Below are positions 12,449 to 21,253 of a stretch of 64,000 nt of DNA, piece after piece. The stretch covers positions 2,945,501 to 3,009,500 of the forward strand of contig NZ_AP018817.1 in assembly GCF_024349785.1 (NCBI RefSeq). Reading direction: 5' to 3'. How positions within the stretch are numbered: position 1 is the stretch's first letter; every line of letters starts with the position of its first letter. The notes under the pieces are model-generated. The model made no database searches, had not been told where the DNA came from, and saw only the letters and a list, made by a program, of their open reading frames with translations. Source of the DNA: Sphingomonas bisphenolicum (lineage in GTDB: Bacteria; Pseudomonadota; Alphaproteobacteria; Sphingomonadales; Sphingomonadaceae). The position numbers and the translations under genes were made by a program.

Positions 12449-12889
12449 ATGGCTTATGGAGAGACTTCCCCCCTCGACCTGCCCCGGCCCATTCCGGGCG
12501 GCTATGGCAATCGCCTCTTCCTGTTCGTGATGCGCCGGATGGCCACCGCTGGGGTCAATGATGCCCACGCCGCCAATGCGATGCTAGGCGCGTTCGGCCG
12601 GAGCTATCGCCGCCCGCTGGTGCTGATGCGCGCGATGATGCTGGAACTGGCCCGCGCGTCGAGCCGCAAGATCCTGGTCGCCCCCTGTTGCTGCGCGCGC
12701 ATGACCGCCGACGAGGCGCTGATGATGCAGGCGACGGGCGACGCGCTGCGCGATCCCAACGCCGCCTTTGGGCAGGTGAGCGCCTTGCTGGGCAACGATC
12801 ATGCGCTGGGCGCCCTCACCTGCCTGCAAGCGGTAGCGCAGGCGCATAACGACCTGGGCCGGCCGCTGGACCTCTACGCGGCGGGCTGA
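12449..12889 (+). CDS. DUF6628-like conserved protein of sphingomonads
   Basis: This 146-residue protein carries a Cys-rich signature, VAPCCCARMTADE, near residue 80, and a helical YRRPLVLMRAMMLELA segment before it. I recognise the pattern from small sphingomonad proteins annotated DUF6628; the number is from memory. No signal peptide or membrane helix is evident. The Cys triplet could bind metal. Its last 16 bp overlap the 3' end of the convergent AmpG-like gene. Confidence 0.65.
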   Translation: MAYGETSPLDLPRPIPGGYGNRLFLFVMRRMATAGVNDAHAANAMLGAFGRSYRRPLVLMRAMMLELARASSRKILVAPCCCARMTADEALMMQATGDALRDPNAAFGQVSALLGNDHALGALTCLQAVAQAHNDLGRPLDLYAAG

Positions 12890-14205
12890 TCGCCGGGGTC
12901 GGCCGTCGCGGCGGTGCCCACGCTGGCGTCGATCAGGCCGGCGCGCATCATCAGCCAGAAGAGCAGGATGCCCGGCACCGCGAGCGCGGTCGTGAGCAGA
13001 TAGAAATCGACATAGCCGAAGCGCTCGATCAGGCCGCCCGCAGTCGTGCCGGTCAGGAAGCGCCCGACGATGCTCGCCGCCGCCGAGATCAGCGCATATT
13101 GGGCGGCGGTGAAACGCAGGTCGCACAGGGCCGAGAAATAGGCGACGACCGCCACGCCACCGATCCCACTGGCGAAATTCTCGAATCCGATCGCCCCGGC
13201 CATGCCCCAATTGCTCTTTCCTGCGGCAGCGAGCGCCGCAAAACTGACATTGGATACGGCCATGAGGATCAAGCTGATCAGCACCGACCGCTTCAGACCA
13301 AGCCGCGCATAAAGGATGCCGCCAACGAAGATGCCGCCGAGCAAGGCCCAGAAACCGACGCCCACGTCATAGAGAGCGATTTCGTCATTGGTGTAGCCGA
13401 GATCGTTGAACAAAAGCCGAAAGGTGAGGTTCGCTAGCGTATCGCCAATCTTGTGCACGACGATGAACAGAAGAACCAGTAGCGCGCCTTTGCGCTGGAA
13501 GAAATCAACAAACGGCCCGATCACCGCCTGCACCAATTCGCCACCATTTTTTTTGCGGGCGGAGATTTCACGATGCCGTTCCGGTTCACCGACGATCAGC
13601 GCAGCCAGCATCGCAGGCAAAGCGAACAGCGCGCAGACGAGATAAGCGATCGTCCAGTTCCAATGCGAAGCGACTACCAAACCCAGCGCCCCTGCCGCCG
13701 CTGCGCCGATCCGCCAACCATATTGCGACATACCGGCGCCGATGCCCAATTGCTCGGGCTTCAATATCTCTATGCGATAACCGTCGATGACGATGTCGAA
13801 TGTCGCGCCTGCGATCCCTAGCAGAACAGCGGCTAGCACCGTTCCGCCGATATCCGCGGAGGGATCGACGAAGGCGAGGTTGGCCACTGCCGCCATCACC
13901 AGTACGCCAGCCAATAGCATCCACGATACGCGCTGGCCCAGCCTGCCGATGACGGGAATATGGACGCCCTCCACCATCCAGGCCCAAAGCCATTTGAGAT
14001 TATAAGCCAAGAGGACAAGGCTGAAAGCCGTAACACTTTTCTTATCGATGCCATCCTGCGCAAGACGCGAAGCCAGATTGGCTCCGATCATCGCGAACGG
14101 GAAACCCGACGAAATGCCCAGGCACAGTGCCGCCAGCGGCGCCTTTTCGACATAGGGTTTCACGGCGTCGAGCCAGCTGCTGCGGCCCTCTATGGCGTCG
14201 GTCAT
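12874..14205 (-). CDS. AmpG-like MFS permease
   Basis: This 443-residue integral membrane protein has about 12 predicted helices. The N-terminal LGISSGFPFAMIGANLASRL matches the AmpG signature (LGFASGLPLAL in E. coli), and IAGATFDIVIDGYRIEILKP matches the AmpG SQDIVFDAWK region. AmpG imports GlcNAc-anhydro-muropeptides for peptidoglycan recycling; closely related permeases carry other substrates, so the cargo is inferred. I start at MTDAIEGRSS (14205), since the 14 codons upstream are atypical. A class A beta-lactamase occurs about 40 kb away, with no direct link visible. Confidence 0.8.
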   Translation of the reverse strand: MTDAIEGRSSWLDAVKPYVEKAPLAALCLGISSGFPFAMIGANLASRLAQDGIDKKSVTAFSLVLLAYNLKWLWAWMVEGVHIPVIGRLGQRVSWMLLAGVLVMAAVANLAFVDPSADIGGTVLAAVLLGIAGATFDIVIDGYRIEILKPEQLGIGAGMSQYGWRIGAAAAGALGLVVASHWNWTIAYLVCALFALPAMLAALIVGEPERHREISARKKNGGELVQAVIGPFVDFFQRKGALLVLLFIVVHKIGDTLANLTFRLLFNDLGYTNDEIALYDVGVGFWALLGGIFVGGILYARLGLKRSVLISLILMAVSNVSFAALAAAGKSNWGMAGAIGFENFASGIGGVAVVAYFSALCDLRFTAAQYALISAAASIVGRFLTGTTAGGLIERFGYVDFYLLTTALAVPGILLFWLMMRAGLIDASVGTAATADPGDQPAA

Positions 14206-14286
14206 TTTGGCGTGCGTCCCCGGTGGCGTCGAATTGCGCGCCACCATATGGCCTGATCGCCGCCAGGCAAGCGTCCTGTGCGCCGA

Positions 14287-14745
14287 TCAGCCCGCGGGCG
14301 CGAACAGGCTGAGCCCCGGCGGCAGCTTGGGCCGCCTTGCGCCGCGCAACTGCGCATCGACGACGCCGATCGCCGCGACCAGATCGCGCGGCGCATAGGG
14401 CTTGGCTAGGCAGCCCACCGCCAGAGCGCGCGCCTCCATCGGGCAGCGGGCGGTGACGAACAGGACCGGCAGGCCCAGCGCTCCAGCGTGACGGGCGACG
14501 TCGATGCCGGTCTTCTCGCCATGCAGGGCGACGTCTGCGATCACCAAGTCCACGCCGCCGCCGTCCATAACCCGCACCGCATGGTCATGATCGTCCACCG
14601 TCGCCGCTATCCGGTAGCCCGCCTGCTCCAGCGCATGTTCGTTATCGAAGGCGACCAGCGCCTCATCCTCCACCACCAGCACGGTGCGGATCGCCTTACG
14701 GCGCGACAGGTGCGCGCCTCCCTCTTTCACCAGCCCGAAAAACAT
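14287..14745 (-). CDS. Single-domain response regulator (receiver only)
   Basis: This 152-residue protein is a stand-alone receiver domain. It has the acidic pair in VLVVEDE, the phosphoacceptor Asp in LVIADVALHG, the conserved Thr in VLFVTAR and the Lys in LAKPYAP. No output domain follows; the C-terminal 30 residues are a Pro-rich tail. No kinase gene is adjacent. Such orphan receivers in sphingomonads often work in phosphorelays or the general stress response, but the partner cannot be read here. The start at 14745 (MFFGLVKEGG) is uncertain; an in-frame start lies 30 bp upstream. Confidence 0.85.
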   Translation of the reverse strand: MFFGLVKEGGAHLSRRKAIRTVLVVEDEALVAFDNEHALEQAGYRIAATVDDHDHAVRVMDGGGVDLVIADVALHGEKTGIDVARHAGALGLPVLFVTARCPMEARALAVGCLAKPYAPRDLVAAIGVVDAQLRGARRPKLPPGLSLFAPAG

Positions 14746-14901
14746 TTGCCGATCCGCCCTGATTCCGCCATGCACCCGATGAAACGCCGCGCCCCCGCAC
14801 CGGGTTGCCTGCTGGGAGGCATAGCCCCCTCGCCCAAGCGCCGGAGCGGCACATTTCAGCCTGTTGCTGGCTTTGCACCCATATGGGAAGTGCCAGTGCC
14901 C

Positions 14902-16206
14902 ATGAAAAGGAACCCGCCCTTGGAACCGCCGAAAAAATCAGGACCGCCCCGCAGGGCAGGACCAGGCGGCCCGAAACGTCCCGCCGGCCCCGGCCGGAGC
15001 GGGTCTGGCGGGCGTCCCGGCGCGCCCACTGGACGCGGCGCGGCACCGCGACAGGGGGATGGGCGACAGGGGGATGGGCGACAGGATGACGGGCGGCGGA
15101 GCGAGGGCCGCCGGGGCGACGCCAAGCCGCGTTTCGAGAAGAAGGACGATAGCCGGACGGATCGGCCGAGCGGCGGCAGGACTCGCCCCGATCGGGCCAA
15201 GGCCGACGGCGCACCATCGCGACCTGCACGCAGCGCGGGGCCACGCGACACCATCGACAAGCCGCGCTCCCCCCGCAACGAAGGCGAACGGACTGATCGT
15301 CCCCGGACGGATCGGGGCCGGCCTGATCGCGCCCGACCCGATCGTGCAGGGGGCGATGCGCCCCGTTTCGGCGCGGCCAAATCCTATCCGCCGCGCAAGC
15401 CGCGGGCCAAGGGCGCTGCGCCGGTCCATGCCGCCAATCCGCACCCGGCCCGCGCCGCGGCGGCGAGCGACGGCAAGGGCGAGCCGCAGCGCATCGCCAA
15501 GCTGCTGGCCCGCGCCGGGGTCGCTTCCCGCCGCGAAATCGAGCGGATGATCGAGGAAGGGCGCGTTTCCAAGGACGGCGTGGTGATCGATACGCCCGCG
15601 ACGCTGCTGACATCGCTGCATGGCGTGACCGTCGATGAGGTGGCGATCGCGGCGCCCGCGCCGATGCGCCTGTTCCTGTTCCACAAGCCCACCGGCTTCC
15701 TGACCACCGAGCGCGATCCGGCGGGGCGGCCGACCATCTATGACCGGCTGCCGCCGGACCTGCCGCGGCTGATGCCGATCGGCCGGCTGGACATGAACAC
15801 CGAAGGCCTGCTGCTGATGACCACCGATGGTGGTTTCAAGCGCGAGATGGAACTGCCCGCGACCGGCGTGCCGCGCACCTATCGCGCCCGCGCCTTTGGC
15901 GAGGTGAGCCAGCAGCAGTTGGAGGATCTGTTCGACGGGCTGGAGATCGATGGCATCCGCTATGGCGCGATCGAGGCCAATCTGGAGCGGCGCACCGGGC
16001 GCAACCAGTGGATCGAGATGACCCTGACCGAAGGCAAAAACCGCGAAGTCCGCCGCGTGCTTGAACATCTGGACCTGAAGGTCAACCGGCTGATCCGCAC
16101 CAGCTATGGCCCGTTCCATCTGGGCGAATTGCCGGTCGGCGCGGTCGAGGAGGTGCGGCAGCATGATCTGGTGCTGTTCCGCAAGAGCCTGAAGGCCATG
16201 GTATAA
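14902..16206 (+). CDS. rluB: RluB-type 23S rRNA pseudouridine synthase with long basic N-terminal tail
   Basis: The C-terminal 240 residues are a standard RsuA/RluB/E/F enzyme. An S4 RNA-binding domain (RIAKLLARAGVASRREIERM) is followed by a catalytic domain with the Asp in GRLDMNTEGLLLM and the GKNREVRRVLEHL motif. The first ~190 residues are disordered and rich in Arg, Gly, Pro and Asp, with tandem RQGDG repeats near 15040-15085 and a second DRxRPDR array near 15290-15345. RluB modifies U2605-type positions of 23S rRNA; RluE/F specificity cannot be excluded. The start at 14902 (MKRNPPLEPPKK) follows a GGAAG; the frame stays open further upstream without support. Confidence 0.9.
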   Translation: MKRNPPLEPPKKSGPPRRAGPGGPKRPAGPGRSGSGGRPGAPTGRGAAPRQGDGRQGDGRQDDGRRSEGRRGDAKPRFEKKDDSRTDRPSGGRTRPDRAKADGAPSRPARSAGPRDTIDKPRSPRNEGERTDRPRTDRGRPDRARPDRAGGDAPRFGAAKSYPPRKPRAKGAAPVHAANPHPARAAAASDGKGEPQRIAKLLARAGVASRREIERMIEEGRVSKDGVVIDTPATLLTSLHGVTVDEVAIAAPAPMRLFLFHKPTGFLTTERDPAGRPTIYDRLPPDLPRLMPIGRLDMNTEGLLLMTTDGGFKREMELPATGVPRTYRARAFGEVSQQQLEDLFDGLEIDGIRYGAIEANLERRTGRNQWIEMTLTEGKNREVRRVLEHLDLKVNRLIRTSYGPFHLGELPVGAVEEVRQHDLVLFRKSLKAMV

Positions 16207-16219
16207 GGATTATCTGGGC

Positions 16220-16759
16220 ATGAGGATCATTTCGGGCCAATGGCGCGGCCGGCCGCTGACCGCGCCCAAGGGCGACGCCACCCGGCCGACGGCGGACCGG
16301 ACGCGCGAGGCGCTGTTTTCGATGCTCACCAGCCGGCTGGGATCGTTCGAGGGGCTGGCCGTAGGCGATTTCTTCGCCGGATCGGGCGCGCTGGGCTTTG
16401 AGGCGCTGTCGCGCGGCGCGGCGTCCTGCCTGTTCGTCGAGCAGGACAAGCCGGCGCTGGACGCCATCCGCGCCAATGGCGACCGGCTGGGCATCCGTCC
16501 CGACATCCGGCCATCCAGCGTGCTGTCGTTGGGGTCCGCGGCCAGGCCGCTCGACCTCATCTTCATGGACCCGCCCTATGGCACCGGCGCAGGCCAGGTA
16601 GCGCTCGACAAGCTGGGGCGGCTGGGATGGACCAACGCCGCAAGTTGGATCAGCATCGAAACCGACAGGCGCGAAGATGTGGTCGTCAAGGGCTTCGCCA
16701 TCGACACGGTGCGCGACATCGGCAAGGCGCGGATCACGCTGTTGCGAATGGAAGACTGA
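16220..16759 (+). CDS. rsmD: 16S rRNA (guanine966-N2)-methyltransferase
   Basis: RsmD methylates G966 of 16S rRNA using SAM. The 179-residue protein begins MRIISGQWRGRPL, has the family segment RPTADRTREALFSML, the SAM-binding DFFAGSGALGFEALSRGA and the catalytic LIFMDPPYGTG. It lies 13 bp after the pseudouridine synthase gene, so the two rRNA-modification genes probably form an operon. Confidence 0.97.
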   Translation: MRIISGQWRGRPLTAPKGDATRPTADRTREALFSMLTSRLGSFEGLAVGDFFAGSGALGFEALSRGAASCLFVEQDKPALDAIRANGDRLGIRPDIRPSSVLSLGSAARPLDLIFMDPPYGTGAGQVALDKLGRLGWTNAASWISIETDRREDVVVKGFAIDTVRDIGKARITLLRMED

Positions 16760-16860
16760 CGAACGGGCCTGACCCGCCTCCGCTTGATTCGAGCATGGCG
16801 AGAAACGCCGTCAGGGCGCCTGACCGCTGCCTGGCTTTGCGCGAATCCAACGGACTGAAA

Positions 16861-17307
16861 TCAAGCCGAGGCGGCGTAGGCTTCAGCCTCCTGCGCGATC
16901 AATATGTCGGCCAGAAACTGATAGGCTTCGCCCCAGGCGGCCAGCACGACGTCGGTGGCGACATCTTCGCCCAGCACCTCGCGGATGGCGGGGAGCAGCG
17001 CAGCCGCGACCTTGGGATAATGTTCGGGCTTCACGCCGGTATCGACATGGCGCGCCACCATGCGCGACACCGCGCCGCCCAGTGCCTCCAGCCGGTCGAT
17101 ATTCTCCGCATAGCCAAGGATCGCCGCAGCCAGCCGCCTGGGCTGCTCGCCGCTATCCTGCGCCGCCTGGTCGAACATCGCCTTCACTTCGGCATCCTGG
17201 AACAGGCGGGCATACATGGCGGTGGTGATCGCCACGCCGTGCTGGCGCAGCGCCGGGCCGGTGGATTTGACGATGGCGATGGTGCGCGGAGACAGCGAGT
17301 TGGACAT
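16861..17307 (-). CDS. Single-domain flavohemoglobin-type globin
   Basis: This 148-residue globin resembles the heme domain of Hmp but lacks the FAD/NAD reductase. The distal Tyr (B10) is Tyr32 in AMYARLFQ, the distal Gln (E7) is Gln55 in SGEQPRRLA, and the proximal His (F8) is His87 in VARHVDTGVKPEHY. These residues are those needed for NO dioxygenation. A separate reductase would have to supply electrons. It is divergent from an NsrR-type repressor with an NsrR operator between, so it is very likely induced by nitric oxide. Confidence 0.9.
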   Translation of the reverse strand: MSNSLSPRTIAIVKSTGPALRQHGVAITTAMYARLFQDAEVKAMFDQAAQDSGEQPRRLAAAILGYAENIDRLEALGGAVSRMVARHVDTGVKPEHYPKVAAALLPAIREVLGEDVATDVVLAAWGEAYQFLADILIAQEAEAYAASA

Positions 17308-17333
17308 CTGATTGACCTTTTTGTCGAGTCGAT

Positions 17334-17356
17334 AAGATGTATTTAATTTACGTCTT
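17334..17356. promoter_or_regulatory. NsrR operator (11-1-11 inverted repeat)
   Basis: AAGATGTATTT, one base (A), then ATTTACGTCTT: an 11-1-11 imperfect inverted repeat. The left half differs by one base from the NsrR half-site AAGATGCATTT. The two half-sites agree at 8 of 11 positions. It lies 27 bp before the globin start and 61 bp before the regulator start, in an AT-rich island within otherwise GC-rich DNA, so it can control both divergent genes. Confidence 0.85.
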
Positions 17357-17416
17357 TAAAGGAGTAAATAGAATATATGTTTGAAGCGCGACACCGCACC
17401 GGTATCGGATGACGCC

Positions 17417-17893
17417 ATGCAATTGACCCGTCACACCGACTATGCGTTGCGCGTGCTGATCCACCTCGCCGTCGCGCCGACCGGATGGGCAACCATTCCA
17501 GAGATTGCCGACGCCTATGGGCTGTCGCGCAACCATCTGATGAAGGTGGTGCACCATCTCGCGCAGGGCGGCTTCATTACCACCCGGCGCGGGCGCGGCG
17601 GAGGCTTCGCGCTGGCGGAGGCCCCCGGAGAGACGCGCATCGGCGCGGTGGTCCGGTATAGCGAGCCGGACATGAAAATGGCGGACTGCGCAAACTGCGC
17701 GATCCGCCGGGCTTGTGGCCTGACCGCCATATTGGCGGAAGCCACTGTCGCCTTCATGGCCGTGCTCGACGCATACAGCCTGGCCGATGCGGCACGGGAC
17801 CGAGCCGGGCTGGCGGCGTTGATCGCCGCCCTGCCCGTCCCGGCATCGGCGGTCAGCGACGCTTGCGCATCTTCCCGGCCTCGCCCGGATTGA
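17417..17893 (+). CDS. nsrR: NsrR-type Rrf2 family regulator
   Basis: This 158-residue Rrf2 protein starts MQLTRHTDYALRVLIHLAV and has a winged-helix domain with recognition segment GLSRNHLMKVVHHL, then the wing (TTRRGRGGGFALA). The Fe-S ligands are Cys91, Cys94 and Cys100 in DCANCAIRRACGL, close to the NsrR pattern. NsrR carries an NO-sensitive Fe-S cluster and represses NO-detoxification genes. The divergent globin and the shared operator support this reading. An in-frame ATG-equivalent 36 bp upstream is less likely. The 3' end overlaps the convergent gene by 41 bp. Confidence 0.9.
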   Translation: MQLTRHTDYALRVLIHLAVAPTGWATIPEIADAYGLSRNHLMKVVHHLAQGGFITTRRGRGGGFALAEAPGETRIGAVVRYSEPDMKMADCANCAIRRACGLTAILAEATVAFMAVLDAYSLADAARDRAGLAALIAALPVPASAVSDACASSRPRPD

Positions 17894-18329
17894 CGCAACT
17901 GTCCTGCACCGTGCGGGAACAGCGCGGATAGTCCTTCGCCTCTGTCGGCGGCGGGGTCATGTTGCCGCCGACCGTCACCGGGTTGGCGGAAGAGCCGACC
18001 GGAGCGGCCGGGTCTTTGGGTACGCCAGCAGGCGCAGGAACCATGCCGGGGTCCGCCGGCACCGCGCCGGTCGGCTGGCCGGCATTGGGATCGCCCTGTG
18101 GCGGCGTTGCAGGCATGGCGGGAGTTGCCGGCGCGGCAGGCGCTGGCGGGGTCGCCATACCTGCATCGCCGGGCGTGGCTGGCGTCGCCGGGGCTGCGGG
18201 TTCGGACGGCGGCGTCATGGCGTCACCGGGCGGCTGGCTGCTGGGCGCGGGCGTATCCTGCGCCACGGCCGCGGCGCCCAAAGTGGAGAAGCTCAGCATC
18301 GCAACGCCGGCCAGCATGATGGATTTCAT
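17853..18329 (-). CDS. Exported Pro/Ala-rich protein of unknown function
   Basis: The ~158-residue protein has a signal peptide (MKSIMLAGVAMLSFSTLGAA, cleaved near VAQD), a long low-complexity middle with PATPA-type repeats, and a compact tail containing two Cys residues (DYPRCSRTVQDSCVNPGEAG), probably disulfide-bonded. I know similar short Cys tails from sphingomonad hypotheticals but no function. The ATG at 18329 is preferred because AGGAT lies about 8 nt upstream. It overlaps nsrR tail to tail by 41 bp. Confidence 0.75.
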   Translation of the reverse strand: MKSIMLAGVAMLSFSTLGAAAVAQDTPAPSSQPPGDAMTPPSEPAAPATPATPGDAGMATPPAPAAPATPAMPATPPQGDPNAGQPTGAVPADPGMVPAPAGVPKDPAAPVGSSANPVTVGGNMTPPPTEAKDYPRCSRTVQDSCVNPGEAGKMRKRR

Positions 18330-18472
18330 CGGGATCATCCTTTCCTATGTTCTTCGACCCGCAGGTCGCCCGCTTCTCGGACGGGCGGACAAAGAACCGG
18401 CTTCAGGACATCCCCGTTCCGCCATGACGGCCGAACGTGGCATAGGTGCGACCAGATGAACGGCGTCGGGGG

Positions 18473-18889
18473 TCAGGGGCCGTCGGGGTAGCGATCATAT
18501 TTGGGCAGTTCGTGCGCCGTCGCCATCCATGGCACGGCGTCGGCCATCTGCACATGCCCCTCCGGCGGAAGGGCCGCGGCGTCGTCCAGCGTGGCGCTCT
18601 GAATATCGATGGCGCCGGGAAAAACCACAGGATTGGTGTAGAAAAGGCCGGTGCCGCAGGTGCCGCAGAAATGCCGGGTCGCATTGTCGGACGACTGGTA
18701 GCGGACCGGATCGCCGGTGATCGTCACGGCGTCCTCCGGGAACAGCGCCCAGCCCACCATCGGCGCGCCGGCGCTGGCGCGGCAGTCGCTGCAATGACAA
18801 ATGGCGCTATAAGCCGGCTCGCCGGTCGCTTCATAGCGTATCGCCCCACATTGGCATCGTCCCGTCACCATCGGCTTGCTCCCTTGCAT
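18473..18889 (-). CDS. GFA/CENP-V family zinc protein
   Basis: This 138-residue protein has the GFA fold: CQCGAIRYE near residue 13, ICHCSDCRASAGAP around residue 31 and HFCGTCGTGLFY near 73, giving the seven-Cys pattern of glutathione-dependent formaldehyde-activating-like proteins. The fold binds two zinc ions. Family members are involved in glutathione or S-hydroxymethyl-glutathione handling in some species, but most have no proven reaction, so I do not assign a substrate. It is divergent from uvrD. Confidence 0.88.
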   Translation of the reverse strand: MQGSKPMVTGRCQCGAIRYEATGEPAYSAICHCSDCRASAGAPMVGWALFPEDAVTITGDPVRYQSSDNATRHFCGTCGTGLFYTNPVVFPGAIDIQSATLDDAAALPPEGHVQMADAVPWMATAHELPKYDRYPDGP

Positions 18890-18976
18890 GATTCGCCTTT
18901 TGTTCTCATAGAAGCCCTGTCACCGCAAGAGGCGCGCCCCTTGCCCCCGATCCACCCCATGCCTAGTTGTCCAGCC

Positions 18977-21253
18977 ATGACAGTCCCTACCCCCTCCCCC
19001 AATGACCCGCCCTATCTCGACGGGCTCAATCCGCCCCAGCGGGAGGCTGTGCTGACGACCGAGGGGCCGGTGCTGGTGCTGGCGGGTGCGGGCACCGGCA
19101 AGACGGCGGCGCTGACCGCGCGGTTGGCGCATCTGATCGGCACGCGGCGGGCCTGGCCGTCCGAGATCCTGGCCGTGACCTTCACCAACAAGGCCGCGCG
19201 CGAGATGCGGGCGCGCGTCGGGCGGATGATCGGCGACGCGGTAGAGGGGATGCCCTGGCTCGGCACTTTCCATGCGATCGCGGCGAAGATGCTGCGCCGT
19301 CATGCCGAACTGGTCGGACTGCAATCCAATTTCACCATCCTCGATACCGACGATCAGTTGCGGCTGCTCAAGCAGCTCATCCAGGCGGAGGGGGTCGACG
19401 AGAAGCGCTGGCCCGCACGGCAACTGGCCGGGCTGATCGACCAGTGGAAGAATAAGGGATGGACCCCGGAGGATGTCGGCGCGGGCGAGGCGGAAGGCTA
19501 TGCCCATGGCAAGGGGCAGACGCTCTATGCCGCCTATCAGGCCCGGCTTCGTGCGGTAAATGCCTGTGATTTCGGAGACTTGCTGCTGCATGTTCTGACG
19601 ATATTGAAGAAGCATCGCGACGTGCTGGAGCAATATCAGGAACGTTTCCGTTACATCATGGTGGACGAATATCAGGACACCAACTCCAGCCAGTATCTCT
19701 GGCTGCGGCTGCTGGCCCAGACGCGCAAGAATATCTGCTGCGTCGGCGACGACGACCAGTCCATCTATTCATGGCGCGGCGCAGAGGTCGCCAATATCCT
19801 GCGGTTCGAAAAGGATTTTCCCGGCGCGACCATCATCCGGCTGGAGCAGAATTATCGCTCCACGCCCCACATACTGGGCGCCGCATCAGGGGTGATCGCC
19901 GAAAATGGCAACCGCCTGGGCAAGACATTGTGGACCGATATCGACGTGGGCGAAAAGGTGCAGGTCGTCGGCGTATGGGACGGGCCGGAGGAAGCGCGGC
20001 GCGTAGGCGAGGAGATAGAGGCGATCGAACGCAGCGGCGGATCGCTGGACGAGGTCGCGATCCTGGTGCGCGCCCAGCACCAGACCCGCGAGTTCGAGGA
20101 CCGTTTCATCCAGATCGGCCTGCCCTATCGCATCGTCGGCGGCTTTCGCTTTTACGAGCGCGCGGAAATTCGCGATGCGCTGGCCTATCTGCGCCTCGTC
20201 AATCAACCGGCCGACGATCTGGCGTTCGAGCGGATCGTCAATGTGCCCAAGCGCGGGCTGGGCGACAAGGCGGTGGAGAAATTGCACCGACTGGCGCGGG
20301 CGGAGGGGATACCGCTGGCGCTGGCGGCGGCGCGCATCCTCGACACCGACGAATTGACGCCGCAGGCGCGGCGGTCGCTGGGCAGTTTCATCGGCGATCT
20401 GGCGCGCTGGCGCGACCGGGCGACGCAACTGCCCCATGCCGAACTGGCGCGGCAGATATTGGACGAGAGCGGCTACACCGCGATGCTACAGGCCGAACGT
20501 ACGACCGAGAGCGCCGGGCGGCTGGAGAATCTGTCCGAACTGGCCCGCGCGATGGAGGAATATGAGACGCTGGGCGCGTTCCTGGAGCATGTCAGCCTCG
20601 TCATGGACAATGAGGCGCAGGCGGAGTCCGCCAAGATCACGATCATGACCATCCATGCCGCCAAGGGGCTGGAGTATGACACTACATTCCTGGTGGGGTG
20701 GGAGGAAGGCGTCTTCCCGTCGCAGCGCGCGCTGGACGAGGGCGGCCTCAACAGTCTGGAGGAGGAGCGCCGGCTCGCCTATGTCGCGATCACGCGCGCA
20801 CGCAAGCGCTGCACCATCATCCATGCCGCCAATCGCCGCATCTATGGCCAGTGGACCAGCAGCATCCCGTCGCGTTTCGTCGGGGAGTTGCCGCCCGAAC
20901 ATGTCGAATCGGAAAGCAGCATGAGCGGTGGCGCATCGCTGTGGCGCGCCAACTGGTCGGAACGCGACGACCCCTTCGCCAATGTCGCGCGGGGCAGCGG
21001 TCGGGGTCCGGGCTGGCAGCGCGCGCAGACGAGCGGCCAGTTCAGCCGGGAGCCGGTGCGGATCGTGGAGGCGCGGTCATCGGCCGTATCTCTGGGCAAC
21101 AAGGGTCGCGACGACATGCGCGTGGGCCTGCGCATATTCCACCAGAAGTTCGGCTATGGCACCGTGGCGGAAATCGAGGGCAACAAGCTGGAGATCGATT
21201 TCGAGACGGCCGGCCGCAAGCGGGTGATGGACAGCTTCGTTCAGCCCGCCTGA
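18977..21253 (+). CDS. uvrD: DNA helicase II (UvrD/PcrA)
   Basis: This is a superfamily 1A 3'-5' helicase for nucleotide-excision and mismatch repair, of 758 residues. It has motif I LAGAGTGKTAALTARLAHLI, motif II VDEYQDTN, motif III CVGDDDQSIYSWRGA, motif V IHAAKGLEYDTTFLVGWEEG and motif VI EERRLAYVAITRARK. The C-terminus has the Tudor-like segment RIFHQKFGYGTVAEIEGNK, which binds RNA polymerase in PcrA/UvrD. I start at ATG 18977 (MTVPTPSPN); the frame stays open upstream but opposes the GFA gene. Confidence 0.97.
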   Translation: MTVPTPSPNDPPYLDGLNPPQREAVLTTEGPVLVLAGAGTGKTAALTARLAHLIGTRRAWPSEILAVTFTNKAAREMRARVGRMIGDAVEGMPWLGTFHAIAAKMLRRHAELVGLQSNFTILDTDDQLRLLKQLIQAEGVDEKRWPARQLAGLIDQWKNKGWTPEDVGAGEAEGYAHGKGQTLYAAYQARLRAVNACDFGDLLLHVLTILKKHRDVLEQYQERFRYIMVDEYQDTNSSQYLWLRLLAQTRKNICCVGDDDQSIYSWRGAEVANILRFEKDFPGATIIRLEQNYRSTPHILGAASGVIAENGNRLGKTLWTDIDVGEKVQVVGVWDGPEEARRVGEEIEAIERSGGSLDEVAILVRAQHQTREFEDRFIQIGLPYRIVGGFRFYERAEIRDALAYLRLVNQPADDLAFERIVNVPKRGLGDKAVEKLHRLARAEGIPLALAAARILDTDELTPQARRSLGSFIGDLARWRDRATQLPHAELARQILDESGYTAMLQAERTTESAGRLENLSELARAMEEYETLGAFLEHVSLVMDNEAQAESAKITIMTIHAAKGLEYDTTFLVGWEEGVFPSQRALDEGGLNSLEEERRLAYVAITRARKRCTIIHAANRRIYGQWTSSIPSRFVGELPPEHVESESSMSGGASLWRANWSERDDPFANVARGSGRGPGWQRAQTSGQFSREPVRIVEARSSAVSLGNKGRDDMRVGLRIFHQKFGYGTVAEIEGNKLEIDFETAGRKRVMDSFVQPA

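Noticed and set aside
15040..15100. CRISPR-like or satellite array
   Set aside because: Short tandem units inside the coding tail of the pseudouridine synthase; no spacers.
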